Positions 51,925 through 61,174 of a stretch of 64,000 bases of DNA are shown here, one piece after another. Made by a program: the position numbers and the translations under genes. Below the pieces are notes generated by a model, which worked only from the letters and a program-made list of their open reading frames with translations, ran no database searches and had not been told where the DNA came from. Every line of letters begins with the position of its first letter. Position 1 is the first letter of the stretch. The stretch covers positions 1,550,001 to 1,614,000 of the forward strand of contig NZ_CP043575.1 of the NCBI RefSeq assembly GCF_014076495.1. Reading direction: 5' to 3'. This DNA comes from Comamonas koreensis. GTDB lineage: Bacteria > Pseudomonadota > Gammaproteobacteria > Burkholderiales > Burkholderiaceae_C.

Positions 51925-52590
51925 TCAGCGCCAGGCATAGGCACTCCAGGGATGCGAGGCATCCTGCAGCCATTGCTGCAACTCCTCCGGGTCCAGGCTG
52001 CGGCCCAGCGCGTCCGAGCGGCCCTTGGCTACCCATTGCGCCCGGCCCTGGACATAGGCGGTGCCCAGCTCCTGCCAGCTGCCAAAGCAATCGCGGGCGC
52101 GCGCGGCATTGAGCTGCAGCAGCTGCCACTGATGCTCGGCGCTGAGCCAGCCCAGCATGGCGGCGGTACGCACAAAAAAGGCAGTCCGGACGCAGGCAAA
52201 GGCCATCGCGGCGCGGGCGTCATCCCCCGCCTGCAGCCGCTCCACATCCAGGCACCACCAGCGCGTGCGCATGCGCTCGGGCAACTGCTCGCGCACCTTG
52301 GCATCGTCCAGGTCGGTGCGCAGGCCAAAGGCATGCAAGGCCATGGGCCGCAACGATGCTGCCAGGCCGGTGGTGGGCGACGGCATCGCGCTGTCGGCAA
52401 AGCCATCCTTGAGCGCATGGAAGGCCATCGGGTGCGCCAGCGCCAACGCCCAGTTCTGCTCGGGCGTGAGCCGGTAGTGCCCCAGGGGGCCCGAGGGCGC
52501 AGGCGCCTGGCTGCCCCATTGGCGGCGAAAGGCCTGCACGCATTGCCACACCAGCCACAGCCCGATCGCTGCCACCACGATCTGGATCAT
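51925..52590 (-). CDS. DUF1266-containing membrane-anchored protein
   Basis: 221 residues. An N-terminal hydrophobic segment (IQIVVAAIGLWLVWQCVQAF) is followed by a soluble domain. RWWCLDVERLQAGDDARAAMAFACVRTAFFVRTAAMLGWLSAEHQW and FGSWQELGTAYVQGRAQW match the DUF1266 pattern of E. coli YbeR/YbeU-type proteins, whose function is unknown. Its ATG overlaps the stop of the upstream PcfJ-like gene by 4 bp. It is therefore the last gene of a three-gene unit with that gene and the 765-residue protein. Confidence 0.75.
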   Translation of the reverse strand: MIQIVVAAIGLWLVWQCVQAFRRQWGSQAPAPSGPLGHYRLTPEQNWALALAHPMAFHALKDGFADSAMPSPTTGLAASLRPMALHAFGLRTDLDDAKVREQLPERMRTRWWCLDVERLQAGDDARAAMAFACVRTAFFVRTAAMLGWLSAEHQWQLLQLNAARARDCFGSWQELGTAYVQGRAQWVAKGRSDALGRSLDPEELQQWLQDASHPWSAYAWR

Positions 52591-53744
52591 CGCTGTGCCT
52601 CCGGCTGCATGCCCGACGGCATGTTGGCGGGCGCCCTGCCCGCTTGCGCCAGGCTGTAGGCCAGCGCAGGGGGCAGCTGCTGGCCGGCCAGCAGGCTGCT
52701 GTCGTGCGCGGCTGCCAGCCATTGCACCAGTGGTGAGGCCTGGGGCACATGGGCCAGCAGCCTGGGCTGGCGCTGCCACAGCTGCAACTGCTCGGCCTCG
52801 CTGAGCAAGCTCTCCACCGCATGCCAGCCCGCCTGGGCACCGGTGGTGCGCAGCAGGCGCATGCCCAGTGCATCGTCTGGCGTGTCCTCGCTGGTGTTCA
52901 GCTGGTTCAAAAAGGCAATGACGTCAGCGCGGTAGCGGTCCACCGGCGGGCGGTTTTGCTTGCCCTTGATCTGGTCGATGCGCAGGCGCCCATCGGGCTG
53001 CAGCCAGGCATTGATGGTGATGCGCGGCTGGCCCTGGCCGGTGCGGTAGCTGAAGATGCGCATGCGGCCTTGCTCGCAACCCTCGGCATAGTGCTCGCCA
53101 TAGCCGCCGCTGAGCTGGCGGCGGTTGGCAAACTGGCCCAGGCAGTGGCGCATCATCTGGCTCTCGTAGGCCATCTCTTCGCGCAGCACGCCGCTGCCGG
53201 GCAGCAGCTCGACAAATGCGCCCTGGCTACCTTGCCAAACCGTCTGCACCGCATGGGGCTGGTGCTGGCGCCAACCGGCCAGTTGCTGGGCCTCGAAAGC
53301 CTGGTGCTCCTGCGCCCAGCGCTCCAGCGCCTGCGGGCAGTTGATGCGGGCGAGCTTGCCCTCCAGCGAGGTGCCCTGGCGCGACTGCAAGAACTCCAGC
53401 AGCTGGCGCTCCAGTGCCAGGACACTCTGATGGGCAGGGCTGATCCACCACAGCGCCGTGTCTGCCGGCGCAGCCTCAGGCCCGGGTTTGCGCGCCAGCA
53501 ACGCGAGCGCCCAGGCCGGCGCACCGGCGGCATAGCGCTGCTGCAGTGCCTCGGTCGTGGGGATGGCCTGAACGGCCTCGGGCGGCGACTGAAGATTGCC
53601 CACCAGGTAGCGGTAGAAATGGTTCTGCAGCCAGGCGGCGATCTCGGGCGTGTCGCCGCGCTCGCGGCTGCGCGCGATGATGCGGGCCTTGAGCTCGGGC
53701 GCGTTGACCACATTGCGCGCCAGGTACACCGTGCTTGAGCGCAT
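52587..53744 (-). CDS. PcfJ-like protein of unknown function
   Basis: 385 residues from the ATG at 53744 (a GTG at 53768 overlapping the upstream gene is an alternative). The central region MAYESQMMRHCLGQFANRRQLSGGYGEHYAEGCEQGRMRIFSYRTGQGQPRITINAWLQPDGRLRIDQIKGKQNRPP resembles the PcfJ domain: a M-HC-G motif, a C-x-G-x(3)-I-S-R strand, and the closing QI-G--N-P. PcfJ proteins are known mainly from conjugative and mobile elements and have no assigned activity. The rest of the protein is helical and Gln/Ala-rich. It is tightly packed between the 765-residue gene (8-bp gap) and the DUF1266 gene (4-bp overlap). Confidence 0.65.
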   Translation of the reverse strand: MRSSTVYLARNVVNAPELKARIIARSRERGDTPEIAAWLQNHFYRYLVGNLQSPPEAVQAIPTTEALQQRYAAGAPAWALALLARKPGPEAAPADTALWWISPAHQSVLALERQLLEFLQSRQGTSLEGKLARINCPQALERWAQEHQAFEAQQLAGWRQHQPHAVQTVWQGSQGAFVELLPGSGVLREEMAYESQMMRHCLGQFANRRQLSGGYGEHYAEGCEQGRMRIFSYRTGQGQPRITINAWLQPDGRLRIDQIKGKQNRPPVDRYRADVIAFLNQLNTSEDTPDDALGMRLLRTTGAQAGWHAVESLLSEAEQLQLWQRQPRLLAHVPQASPLVQWLAAAHDSSLLAGQQLPPALAYSLAQAGRAPANMPSGMQPEAQR

Positions 53745-53752
53745 GAACGGGC

Positions 53753-56050
53753 TTACCAGAACTTCCACCAGGGCCTGTCGCCCGCGCCAGGCGCAGCGGT
53801 GATCAGCTGGGCATGGAGCTTGTCGATCGTGGTCTGCAGCTTCTCGCGCTCGGCCGCGTCATCGGCAGGCGCGCAGGCCAGCGCCTGCTGGTAGATCTGC
53901 AAGGCCTGCTGGTCTGTGCCCGAAGTCTGCATCGCGTCGCCCGCGCGGCGCAGCAGGTAGGGGTTCTGGCGCTGCTCCAGCTCGGGCAGCAGCGCTTGGA
54001 GGCGCGGCAGCACCTCGGCGCCATGCGTAGCCGAGTAGTAGTCGAGCTGGTTGAGCAGGCTGCGCAGGTAGTCATAGCGCTCGCTGCGCTGCTCGTCTTC
54101 GTCCAGCTGGCTCCACCACTCGTCCAGGCGCTCCAGCCAGATGCTGTTTTCCACATTGCGGTCTTGCTGGTAGAGCGCGTAGGCCACCTTGGGGAAGTAG
54201 TCGCAGGGGCTGTGTCGGCTGTAGCCATTGTCCTGGCTGTAGTGCCACAGCTGCTCGGCGGCGCCGATAAGCTGCGCGTAGTTGTCGCTGTCGATATGGG
54301 TCGAGACGATGCCGTTGTAGTGCTCGGCAAAGGGGCTGGTCGCAATGCCTTTGGCATGCAGGGCCAGCGCGCCGTCGTAGTTCTCGTCGTTGTAGCGGTA
54401 CTTGATGGCCAGGTTGTTGCACAGCATTGAGTAGTCGTGCAGGTTGCCATCCTTGTAGCTGCCCTGGCCAGTGGCAAACCAGTGCTCGAAGCGGGCCTGG
54501 CCAGTCTCGTAGTAGTGCTTGATCCAGCGCAGCAGCTCGTCGTAGGGCCAGTCGGCGGGCAGCTCGTCACCTTCACCGCCAATGGCCTTCATCAGCTCTT
54601 CGTCGTCATCCAGCTGCACGCCCATCGCATAGCACCAGCTGCCGCTGTCGCAGCGGATATAGGGCGACTGCAGCGCGCTGGCCAGGCCCGCCACGCGGGC
54701 GCGGCAGACAAACAGGCGGTAGGCGAGTTCGCCATTGGCGCACTGGGGGCGCTCGGCCAGGGTTTCCAAGAGCGGCAAGGCCTGCGCATAGTCCTGCTGT
54801 TCAAACAGATGGTTGCCCTGCAGCAGTCGCCACATCGGGTGGTTCAGCGACTGCTGCTGCACCAGCGCGCTGTAGTGGGCAAAGGCCTGCTCGGCGTCCA
54901 TGTCGGCAGGCAGGAATTCGGCCAGGTCCTCGTCCTGGGCTGCGGCCATCAGGGTCAGCGCCCAGTACGGCGCACCGCCCGGCTCACCCAGGTGGGCCAA
55001 TGCCTGGCGGCAGGCAGCTTCGCGCGATCCGGGGCGGCTGTGCAGGGTACTCTCAAAGCACATGTGGGCCGCCTCGGGCAGGCGCGCTGCCTGCACCAGC
55101 CAGTCGATCAGCAAGGCACTGCTGCGGTCGTCGCTGTCGCGCACCAGCGCAAAGCGGCCTTCCTGGCCTTTGCTGATCGCGGCATCGAGCGCGCCTTGCT
55201 GGTGCAGGCTGCCAGCAGCCAGGCGCGCGAGCTGGGCGCGGGTATCGCGCCAGGCGGCGGGCGAGGCGGTGCTGGGCAGGCTCGCCAGCGTCAGCTCGCT
55301 GTGCTGGGCCAGCGCATCCGGGGCCAGCGCAATGATGTCCTCGCCCAGCAGCAGCCAGTCATCGGTGTCGATGTCCTGGCCCGCTTCGGCGCGCTGGAGT
55401 TTTTGCAGTGCGTAGTGGCCCAGGTCGCGGGCTGCAGCGCTGTTGCCCCTGGCCGCTTCGATGCGGCCCAGGCGCGTGGCCAGCATCGCATCGTCCCAGG
55501 CGCGCAGATGGGCGCGGTCAGCCTGCTGGCTTTTGTAGTGGTGCTGCTTGCGGGTGATCTGCTCTTGCAGGTCCAGCGCCTGGGCCTGGTGGGCATGGCG
55601 GGCCAGATGGCGCCAGGCGCGGTCCGGATCGCCCAGGTCACCGGCCTGGTCCACGGCAGCCATGGCCTGCGCGATTACCGCGCGGTACTGTTCGGGGGGG
55701 AGGTCGGGCACATCCTCGGCGGCATCGGCTTGCAGCATCGCCATCGTGACGGCGGCGTCGCGCTGGGCGTCGGCGGTCAGCTCCTGCAGCAGGCGGGCCT
55801 GGTGCTGCTGCACGGCGGCCAGGGCCTGGGCGGGCTGGCCGGCCATGCTCCACAGCCGGTAGAGGCGGCGCAGCTGGTCCAGGTCTTCGGGCTCCAGCGC
55901 GCGCGATGCGAGCTGCTGGGCGGCAGCGGCCTGGCGGTCAGGCCACTCCTGCGTCTCGTCCTCGGTGTTGAAGAGGGCATCAATATGGTCCAGAAAGGCG
56001 TCAAGCGCCTCGCTGCGCAGTGCGGTGGACGGGTCGGACACGGATGCCAT
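53753..56050 (-). CDS. Large helical repeat-like protein of unknown function
   Basis: 765 residues starting MASVSDPSTALRSEALDAFLDHIDALFN. It has no signal peptide or membrane segment and is acidic and rich in Ala, Gln, Leu, Trp and Tyr. Short helical pairs recur (for example PAQALAAVQQHQARLL, NHLFEQQDYAQALPLLETLAERP and QQALQIYQQALACAPADDAAEREKL), suggesting degenerate TPR-type solenoids. The C-terminus is the aromatic WWKFW. I do not recognise the family. It is the first gene of a compact unit with the PcfJ-like and DUF1266 genes and lies 167 bp after miaB. Confidence 0.7.
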   Translation of the reverse strand: MASVSDPSTALRSEALDAFLDHIDALFNTEDETQEWPDRQAAAAQQLASRALEPEDLDQLRRLYRLWSMAGQPAQALAAVQQHQARLLQELTADAQRDAAVTMAMLQADAAEDVPDLPPEQYRAVIAQAMAAVDQAGDLGDPDRAWRHLARHAHQAQALDLQEQITRKQHHYKSQQADRAHLRAWDDAMLATRLGRIEAARGNSAAARDLGHYALQKLQRAEAGQDIDTDDWLLLGEDIIALAPDALAQHSELTLASLPSTASPAAWRDTRAQLARLAAGSLHQQGALDAAISKGQEGRFALVRDSDDRSSALLIDWLVQAARLPEAAHMCFESTLHSRPGSREAACRQALAHLGEPGGAPYWALTLMAAAQDEDLAEFLPADMDAEQAFAHYSALVQQQSLNHPMWRLLQGNHLFEQQDYAQALPLLETLAERPQCANGELAYRLFVCRARVAGLASALQSPYIRCDSGSWCYAMGVQLDDDEELMKAIGGEGDELPADWPYDELLRWIKHYYETGQARFEHWFATGQGSYKDGNLHDYSMLCNNLAIKYRYNDENYDGALALHAKGIATSPFAEHYNGIVSTHIDSDNYAQLIGAAEQLWHYSQDNGYSRHSPCDYFPKVAYALYQQDRNVENSIWLERLDEWWSQLDEDEQRSERYDYLRSLLNQLDYYSATHGAEVLPRLQALLPELEQRQNPYLLRRAGDAMQTSGTDQQALQIYQQALACAPADDAAEREKLQTTIDKLHAQLITAAPGAGDRPWWKFW

Positions 56051-56217
56051 GGTGATGATGCCTTTCTGGTGATGGCGCATCCCTCATGCGCCCCCTGCAT
56101 GCTAACGGGCCCCAAGGCAGATATGGCCTTTGCGGGCCACAAAAGCAGGGCAGAGGGCTATTTTCACCGTGTTTGCTGCGGCTGACCAGCGCGGCATCAG
56201 CCGACCGGCTCTATGCC

Positions 56218-57546
56218 TCAATGGGTGATCAGCACTTCGCCGCGCAGCGTATAGGTCATCGTCTCGGTAATGCGCACATCGACCATCTGGCCAATCAGCC
56301 GCTCCTGGCCGGGGAAGTTGACCACGCGGTTGCACTCGGTGCGGCCCATCAGCTCGCCGTTGTCGCGCTTGGACTTGCCCTCCACCAGCAGGCGCTGGAC
56401 GGTGCCCAGGCGCTCTTCGCTGATGGTCTTGATGTTGTGGTTGATGACAGCTTGCAGATCCTGCAGGCGGCGCAGCTTGACCTCGTAAGGCGTGTCATCG
56501 GGCAGGTTGGCAGCGGGGGTGCCGGGGCGCGGGCTGAAGATAAAGCTGAACGAGTTGTCAAAGCGCACGTCATCGATGAGCTTCATCATCTTCTGGAAGT
56601 CTTCTTCGGTCTCACCGGGGAAGCCGACGATGAAGTCGCTGCTCATCGCCAGATCGGGGCGAATGGCGCGCAGCTTGCGCACCGTGCTCTTGTACTCCAT
56701 GGCGGTGTAGCCGCGCTTCATCGCCATCAGGATCTTGTCGCTGCCGTGCTGCACCGGCAGGTGCAGGTGCGAGACCAGCTTGGGGATCTTGGCATAGGCC
56801 TCGATCAGGCGCGGCGTGAACTCATTGGGGTGGCTGGTGGTGTAGCGGATGCGCTCGATGCCGGGGATCTCGGCCACGTATTCGAGCAACAGCGCGAAGT
56901 CGGCAATCTCGGCCGTATCGCCCATCTTGCCCAGGTAGGCATTCACGTTCTGGCCCAGCAAGGTGATTTCCTTGACGCCTTGCGCGGCCAGGCCTGCGAC
57001 CTCGACCAGCACGTCCTCAAACGGGCGGCTGACCTCTTCCCCCCGGGTGTAGGGCACCACGCAGTAGCTGCAGTACTTGGAGCAGCCCTCCATGATCGAC
57101 ACAAAGGCCGAGGCACCTTCGACGCGGGCAGGGGGCAGGTGGTCGAACTTCTCGATCTCGGGGAAGGAGATATCGACCTGCGGTTTGGCCTTGGCCGCGC
57201 GGGCATTGAGCAGTTCGGGCAGGCGGTGCAGAGTCTGGGGGCCAAACACCACATCCACATAGGGCGCGCGCTTGATGATCTCGGCGCCTTCCTGGCTGGC
57301 CACGCAACCGCCCACGCCAATCAGCACGCCTTTTTCCTTCAGGTGCTTGATGCGGCCCAGGTCGGAGAACACCTTCTCCTGCGCCTTCTCGCGCACAGAG
57401 CAGGTATTGAACAGGATCAGGTCGGCCTCGTCCATGTCCTGCGTGGGTTCATAGCCCTGGGCGGCGCCCAGCACATCGGCCATCTTGTCCGAGTCGTACT
57501 CGTTCATCTGGCAGCCGAAGGTTTTGATAAATACTTTTTTGGACAT
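56218..57546 (-). CDS. miaB: tRNA-2-methylthio-N6-dimethylallyladenosine synthase MiaB
   Basis: 442 residues starting [22 protein letters not shown]. The N-terminal UPF0004 domain holds the auxiliary cluster cysteines ([22 protein letters not shown]). The radical-SAM domain has [14 protein letters not shown] (C-x3-C-x2-C with the preceding EGC). A C-terminal TRAM domain ends the protein ([28 protein letters not shown]). It methylthiolates i6A37 of tRNAs reading UNN codons. There is no ybeY/ybeZ neighbour here, unlike the common arrangement. Confidence 0.97.
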   Translation of the reverse strand: MSKKVFIKTFGCQMNEYDSDKMADVLGAAQGYEPTQDMDEADLILFNTCSVREKAQEKVFSDLGRIKHLKEKGVLIGVGGCVASQEGAEIIKRAPYVDVVFGPQTLHRLPELLNARAAKAKPQVDISFPEIEKFDHLPPARVEGASAFVSIMEGCSKYCSYCVVPYTRGEEVSRPFEDVLVEVAGLAAQGVKEITLLGQNVNAYLGKMGDTAEIADFALLLEYVAEIPGIERIRYTTSHPNEFTPRLIEAYAKIPKLVSHLHLPVQHGSDKILMAMKRGYTAMEYKSTVRKLRAIRPDLAMSSDFIVGFPGETEEDFQKMMKLIDDVRFDNSFSFIFSPRPGTPAANLPDDTPYEVKLRRLQDLQAVINHNIKTISEERLGTVQRLLVEGKSKRDNGELMGRTECNRVVNFPGQERLIGQMVDVRITETMTYTLRGEVLITH

Positions 57547-57717
57547 GGTGCAAATCTCGTGGGGGCCCGGGGCTGCCATCGCAGGCCTGGGTGAATACAG
57601 CAATACGGCAACAAGCCAGGCGCCCGGCGGGCGCACTGCTGCTGATGGGTGTCGATGCGCGGGCGCCGAGCCGGGCTTGACCGGTGCGGTCAGGCCATAC
57701 GGCGGCGCTGGGGCGCG

Positions 57718-58158
57718 TTATTTAAAGAGTCCGCTCCAAAAGCCGTTGTCGGCGCGGTCGCGCTTGAGGGCGGCTTCTTCGCTGTTCAAGATCCAGGCGG
57801 CATGCACACGCCCGCTGGTTTTCTCGATCACATAGTTCACCGTCAGCCGCTCGTTGAGCACCGTGCCGGGGCGTATCGTGGTGTTGCGCGGGTTGTAGAG
57901 CTTGAAGGCGGGAGCGAGGCCCACGGTCTGGCCATCGATCGTGGCCTGGCTGGTGCTGGTGACCACCAGGTTGCCACGCAGGGCCTGTGGAGGAAAGGCG
58001 CGGACGGGGCCTTGGAACGGGGCAAAGGTGGCGGTCTGGGCCAGGCTGGGCAGGGCACTGATGCCGCCCAGTGCCAGCGCCAAGGCTGCAAGGCTGGCGC
58101 GGGCCGTGCGTCGCAGGCGATGGTGGTGGGATGTGTGGGGTGTGGTGCAGCGGTTCAT
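57718..58158 (-). CDS. Small exported protein of unknown function
   Basis: 146 residues. A long basic N-terminus with histidines leads into a signal peptide core (ASLAALALALGGISALPSLAQ, likely cleavage after AQ or nearby). The mature part of about 105 residues contains FQGPVRAFPPQALRGNLVVTS, IDGQTVGLAPAFKLYNPRNTTIRPGTVLNERLTVNYVIE and AAWILNSEEAALKRD. It looks like a single beta-sandwich domain and ends SGLFK. I do not recognise the family. It lies 171 bp upstream of miaB in the same orientation. Confidence 0.7.
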   Translation of the reverse strand: MNRCTTPHTSHHHRLRRTARASLAALALALGGISALPSLAQTATFAPFQGPVRAFPPQALRGNLVVTSTSQATIDGQTVGLAPAFKLYNPRNTTIRPGTVLNERLTVNYVIEKTSGRVHAAWILNSEEAALKRDRADNGFWSGLFK

Positions 58159-58258
58159 GGTGTATATCCAGGGGCTGGAGGCCGCATTCTACAAACACTG
58201 GCGGTGCCACAGTCCAGCACTGGGGCAAGGCTGCAGCTTGAGGGCGCCAAGGCCGGGC

Positions 58259-59158
58259 TTAGCGCGCTGCTGCCTGGGTGCTCACGACCAGGCCCGCCAG
58301 CACCAGGACCAGGGCGGCCAGCAGCGCAGGCGATGGCAGGCGCTGGTGCAAGGCCAGCTCCAGCAAGGCCGCAGTGACAGGGCCCAGCGCCTGGAAGGCA
58401 ATCACCAGCGATGCCTGCAGCCGGCCCAGCGCCCACAGCAGGCAAAAGTAGCCCAGGCCGCTCGACAGCCCGACAAAGACCATATGGCCCCACTGCGTGG
58501 CAGAAAACACCGGCCACAGCGGCTGACCCTGCCAGCTGCAGTAGAGCGCCAAAAACAGCACCGATGCCGCCATGGCCAGGCCGCAGGTGGGCAGCGCCGG
58601 GTAGCGCCGCATATAGGGACCGTAGAGAATGCTGGTGGCCGCACCCACCAGCGTTGCGGCGAGCAAGGCCGCCATGCCGCTGCCGCCCAGCAGGCCCAGG
58701 CTGCCTGCGCCACCCCCGCCGCTGGCAGCGCGCGCACTGCCGAGCAGCAGCACGGCGACGCCGCCGACGGCCAGTGCCAGGCCCGCCAGCCGGCGGCGGC
58801 TCAAAGGCTCGCGCCCCGACAGCGCCGCCAGGCACCAGGTAAAGAGCGGCATGGTGGCGAACACCAGTGCGCAGGTGGAGGCGGGCAGGCGCGCCAGTGC
58901 ATGGTTGAGCAGCAGGATCAGCAGCGCAAACTGCGCCACGCCAAGCAAGGCAATGGCCAGCGCATCGCGGGCGCGGTAGCGCGGCCAGGTGGCAAGCAGC
59001 GCAGGGCCCGCCAGGATCGCCAGCCCGATGGCATAGCGCAAAAACGCCAGGCTGGCTGGCGAGGCAGCCGATGACAGCGCACTGGTGGAGACCATGGCCG
59101 CGCCCACCAGCATGCCGGTGGTAGCGGCCGCCCACAGCGCTGGCTGGTGCGCCTGCAT
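58259..59158 (-). CDS. EamA/DMT family exporter
   Basis: 299 residues with ten membrane helices arranged as two EamA repeats. LRYAIGLAILAGPALLATWPRYR and the ALLGVAQFALLILLLNHALARLPASTCALVFATMPLFT segment in repeat 1 and FVGLSSGLGYFCLLWALGRLQASLVIAFQALGPVTAALLE in repeat 2 are typical drug/metabolite exporter motifs. The start at 59158 lies 7 bp after the MarR-GNAT gene, so they form an operon. Cargo unknown; regulation through the upstream palindrome would make it an inducible exporter. The gene is very GC-rich with a Gly/Ala loop between helices five and six. Confidence 0.88.
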   Translation of the reverse strand: MQAHQPALWAAATTGMLVGAAMVSTSALSSAASPASLAFLRYAIGLAILAGPALLATWPRYRARDALAIALLGVAQFALLILLLNHALARLPASTCALVFATMPLFTWCLAALSGREPLSRRRLAGLALAVGGVAVLLLGSARAASGGGGAGSLGLLGGSGMAALLAATLVGAATSILYGPYMRRYPALPTCGLAMAASVLFLALYCSWQGQPLWPVFSATQWGHMVFVGLSSGLGYFCLLWALGRLQASLVIAFQALGPVTAALLELALHQRLPSPALLAALVLVLAGLVVSTQAAAR

Positions 59159-59165
59159 CGCGCAC

Positions 59166-60149
59166 CTAGGCGCCGTGCCGGCGGCGGCTGAACTGCTGCT
59201 CGACCACGGCCGAGCCCCATTGCTGGCCGGTCTCTTCATGCACCAAGGCAAAGCCCAGCGATTCATAGAGCTTGCGTGCCGCATCCAGCCCCTGGAAGGT
59301 CCAGAGCTCGGTGCTGGCAAAGCCGCGCTGGTCGCAAAAGGCGAGGGCCTGCGTCAGCAGCTGGCGGCCCACGCCGCCACCGCGGCAGCCATCATCCAGA
59401 ATGAACCAGCGCAGATGCGCCTGGTTGTTGCCCAGGTCCTGGCCGTCAATCGCGACGGAGCCGACGATGCGCTCGTTGTGCACCGCCGTCCAGATCTGGT
59501 TGCAGGGCTCGCCCAGGCGGCCGCTGAATTCGGCAAGGCCCGAGGCCACCTTGCTTTCAAAGAAGGCGCCAAAGCCCCAGTGCCGGGCATAGAACACGGC
59601 ATGCATCTCGGCCACGCGGCCGATGACGCCGGGCCGGTAGCCGCTGTGGATCTGGATACTGGTCGTGGCCGAGGTGGCAGCGCTGTCCTGGCCCGCCGCG
59701 CTGCCCAGCCGGTGCGCCTGCAAGGCCTGGGCATAGGCCATCAAGCCCTGCACCACGGACTGCTGCAGCGAGGGGTTGAGCTGCGCCAGCGCACTGCGCA
59801 CCTGGGCCTGGCCGTAGGCGTGGATGCCTGCGACGGTGCGTTGGCCTTGGGCCGTTAGCAGCAACTGCTTGGCGCGGGCATCGTCTGCGCAGGGCTCTTC
59901 TTGCAGCTCGCCGTTGGCGATAAGCTTGGCGAGCATGCGGCTGACGCTGGATTTGTCCAGCCCCAGATACTCTGCCAACTGGGCGGCGGTGACCTGGCCA
60001 TGCGTATCGATTTCCAGCAGCGCATGGACGGCAGAGGCGGAGTAGGGCGTACCCGCCAAGGTGCTCGCCATAAAGCCCAGCTCCCGCACCATGGCGCGAG
60101 AGGCGCTGCGGATGTCGTTGACCAAGGGGGTGTCGGTAGCGGCTGCCAT
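59166..60149 (-). CDS. MarR-family regulator fused to a GNAT acetyltransferase
   Basis: 327 residues in two parts. Residues about 1-150 are a MarR winged helix: HALLEIDTHGQVTAAQLAEYLGLDKSSVSRMLAKLIANGELQEEP, then the wing region DDARAKQLLLTAQGQRTV. Residues about 165-327 are a GNAT domain with GSVAIDGQDLGNNQAHLRWFILDDGCRGGGVGRQLLTQALAFC; the R-G-x-G-x-G-R loop binds acetyl-CoA, and WTFQGLDAARKLYESLGFAL is the last GNAT motif. Such fusions combine repressor and acetyltransferase activity. The ATG follows GGAGAG. An inverted repeat 19 bp upstream is the probable autoregulatory site. Substrate unknown. Confidence 0.92.
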   Translation of the reverse strand: MAAATDTPLVNDIRSASRAMVRELGFMASTLAGTPYSASAVHALLEIDTHGQVTAAQLAEYLGLDKSSVSRMLAKLIANGELQEEPCADDARAKQLLLTAQGQRTVAGIHAYGQAQVRSALAQLNPSLQQSVVQGLMAYAQALQAHRLGSAAGQDSAATSATTSIQIHSGYRPGVIGRVAEMHAVFYARHWGFGAFFESKVASGLAEFSGRLGEPCNQIWTAVHNERIVGSVAIDGQDLGNNQAHLRWFILDDGCRGGGVGRQLLTQALAFCDQRGFASTELWTFQGLDAARKLYESLGFALVHEETGQQWGSAVVEQQFSRRRHGA

Positions 60150-60167
60150 GCGTCTCTCCAGTATTTG

Positions 60168-60203
60168 GTTGCAATATACAACTTTTTGGTTGTATGGTGC
60201 AAC
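60168..60203 (-). promoter_or_regulatory. Inverted-repeat operator upstream of the MarR-GNAT gene
   Basis: GTTGCAATATACAAC and GTTGTATGGTGCAAC are reverse complements at 13 of 15 positions around a 6-bp spacer. The repeat is AT-rich against a GC-rich background and begins 19 bp upstream of the start codon, the expected place for a MarR dimer site. Confidence 0.75.
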
Positions 60204-60243
60204 TTTTTTGGACAGGGAGCCAGCATCCCGCCCTCAGCAGCGC

Positions 60244-61086
60244 TTAGGCGGCATCCAGCCGGTAGCTCGACACGGCGAGCCCGCCCATGAAGTTGTCTTC
60301 ATGGTACACACGCACGGCGCGGTCAGCCTCGGCGGCGCCGACCGCCACCATCAGCGGCAGCAGATGCTCTTCGCGCGGGTGCGCAATGCGTGCGGCGGGG
60401 GCGTCTTCCCAGTCCAGCAGGCGCTGGCTGCGGCGGGCGCTGTCCGCCTGCAGCATGGTCTCGGCCAGCCAGTCGTCAAAGGCTTTGGAGGGCACGCGCG
60501 CCTGGGGCCCAAAGGCACGCAGGTTGTGGTACGACAAGCCGCTGCCAATGATCAGCACATCCTCATCGCGCAAGGCGGCCAGCGCCCGGCCCAGCGCCAG
60601 GTGCTCGGCCGGGTCCAGGCCCCGGCGCAGCGACAGCTGCACCACCGGCACATGGGCCTCGGGGTAGATCGCGGCCATTGGCGAGAACATACCGTGGTCA
60701 TAGCCGCGCTCGGCGTCCTGCTGCACCGCAATGCCGGCCTGGGCCAACAGGCCAGCGACCCGCTCGGCCAGCGCAGGCGATCCGGGCGAGCGGTAGTGGA
60801 TCTGGTAGGTATGGGCCGGAAAACCGCCGTAGTCATAAATCATGCCGGGCTGGGGCGTGGACTGCACCGTAAACGTATCGGCCTCCCAGTGGGCCGACAC
60901 CATCAGGATCGCGCGCGGTGTGCGGCCGATCTGGCGCGGCATATCGGCCAGCGACGCGGCCAGCTGCGCATAGTGGTCGTGCATCTCGGGCATCCATGGC
61001 CAGGGGCCGCCGCCGTGCGAGATGAAATAGACGGGCAGGCGGCTGCTGCTGGTGCTGACGGGGGTGGTGGTCGTCGTCGTGGTCAT
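60244..61086 (-). CDS. DODA-type extradiol ring-cleavage dioxygenase (YgiD-like)
   Basis: 280 residues of the LigB/class III extradiol family. The metal histidines are in YFISHGGGPWP, MVSAHWEAD, RGYDHGMFSPMAAIYP and the final REEHLLPLMVAVGAA, matching DOPA 4,5-dioxygenase (YgiD). The N-terminal threonine run (MTTTTTTTPVSTSSS) is an unusual low-complexity leader. The family opens catechol-type aromatic rings with a single metal. It is divergently transcribed from a LysR regulator, the typical arrangement for a regulated enzyme gene. The physiological substrate is not known for most YgiD homologues. AAGGAG precedes the ATG. Confidence 0.9.
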   Translation of the reverse strand: MTTTTTTTPVSTSSSRLPVYFISHGGGPWPWMPEMHDHYAQLAASLADMPRQIGRTPRAILMVSAHWEADTFTVQSTPQPGMIYDYGGFPAHTYQIHYRSPGSPALAERVAGLLAQAGIAVQQDAERGYDHGMFSPMAAIYPEAHVPVVQLSLRRGLDPAEHLALGRALAALRDEDVLIIGSGLSYHNLRAFGPQARVPSKAFDDWLAETMLQADSARRSQRLLDWEDAPAARIAHPREEHLLPLMVAVGAAEADRAVRVYHEDNFMGGLAVSSYRLDAA

Positions 61087-61174
61087 ATGGAAAACTCCTT
61101 GTCTCCAATGTAGTAGCTGCCTAAAAGGAAACCAAGTAGCTAAAATGCAGCAATTGATTTCCTACTAAGAAACT

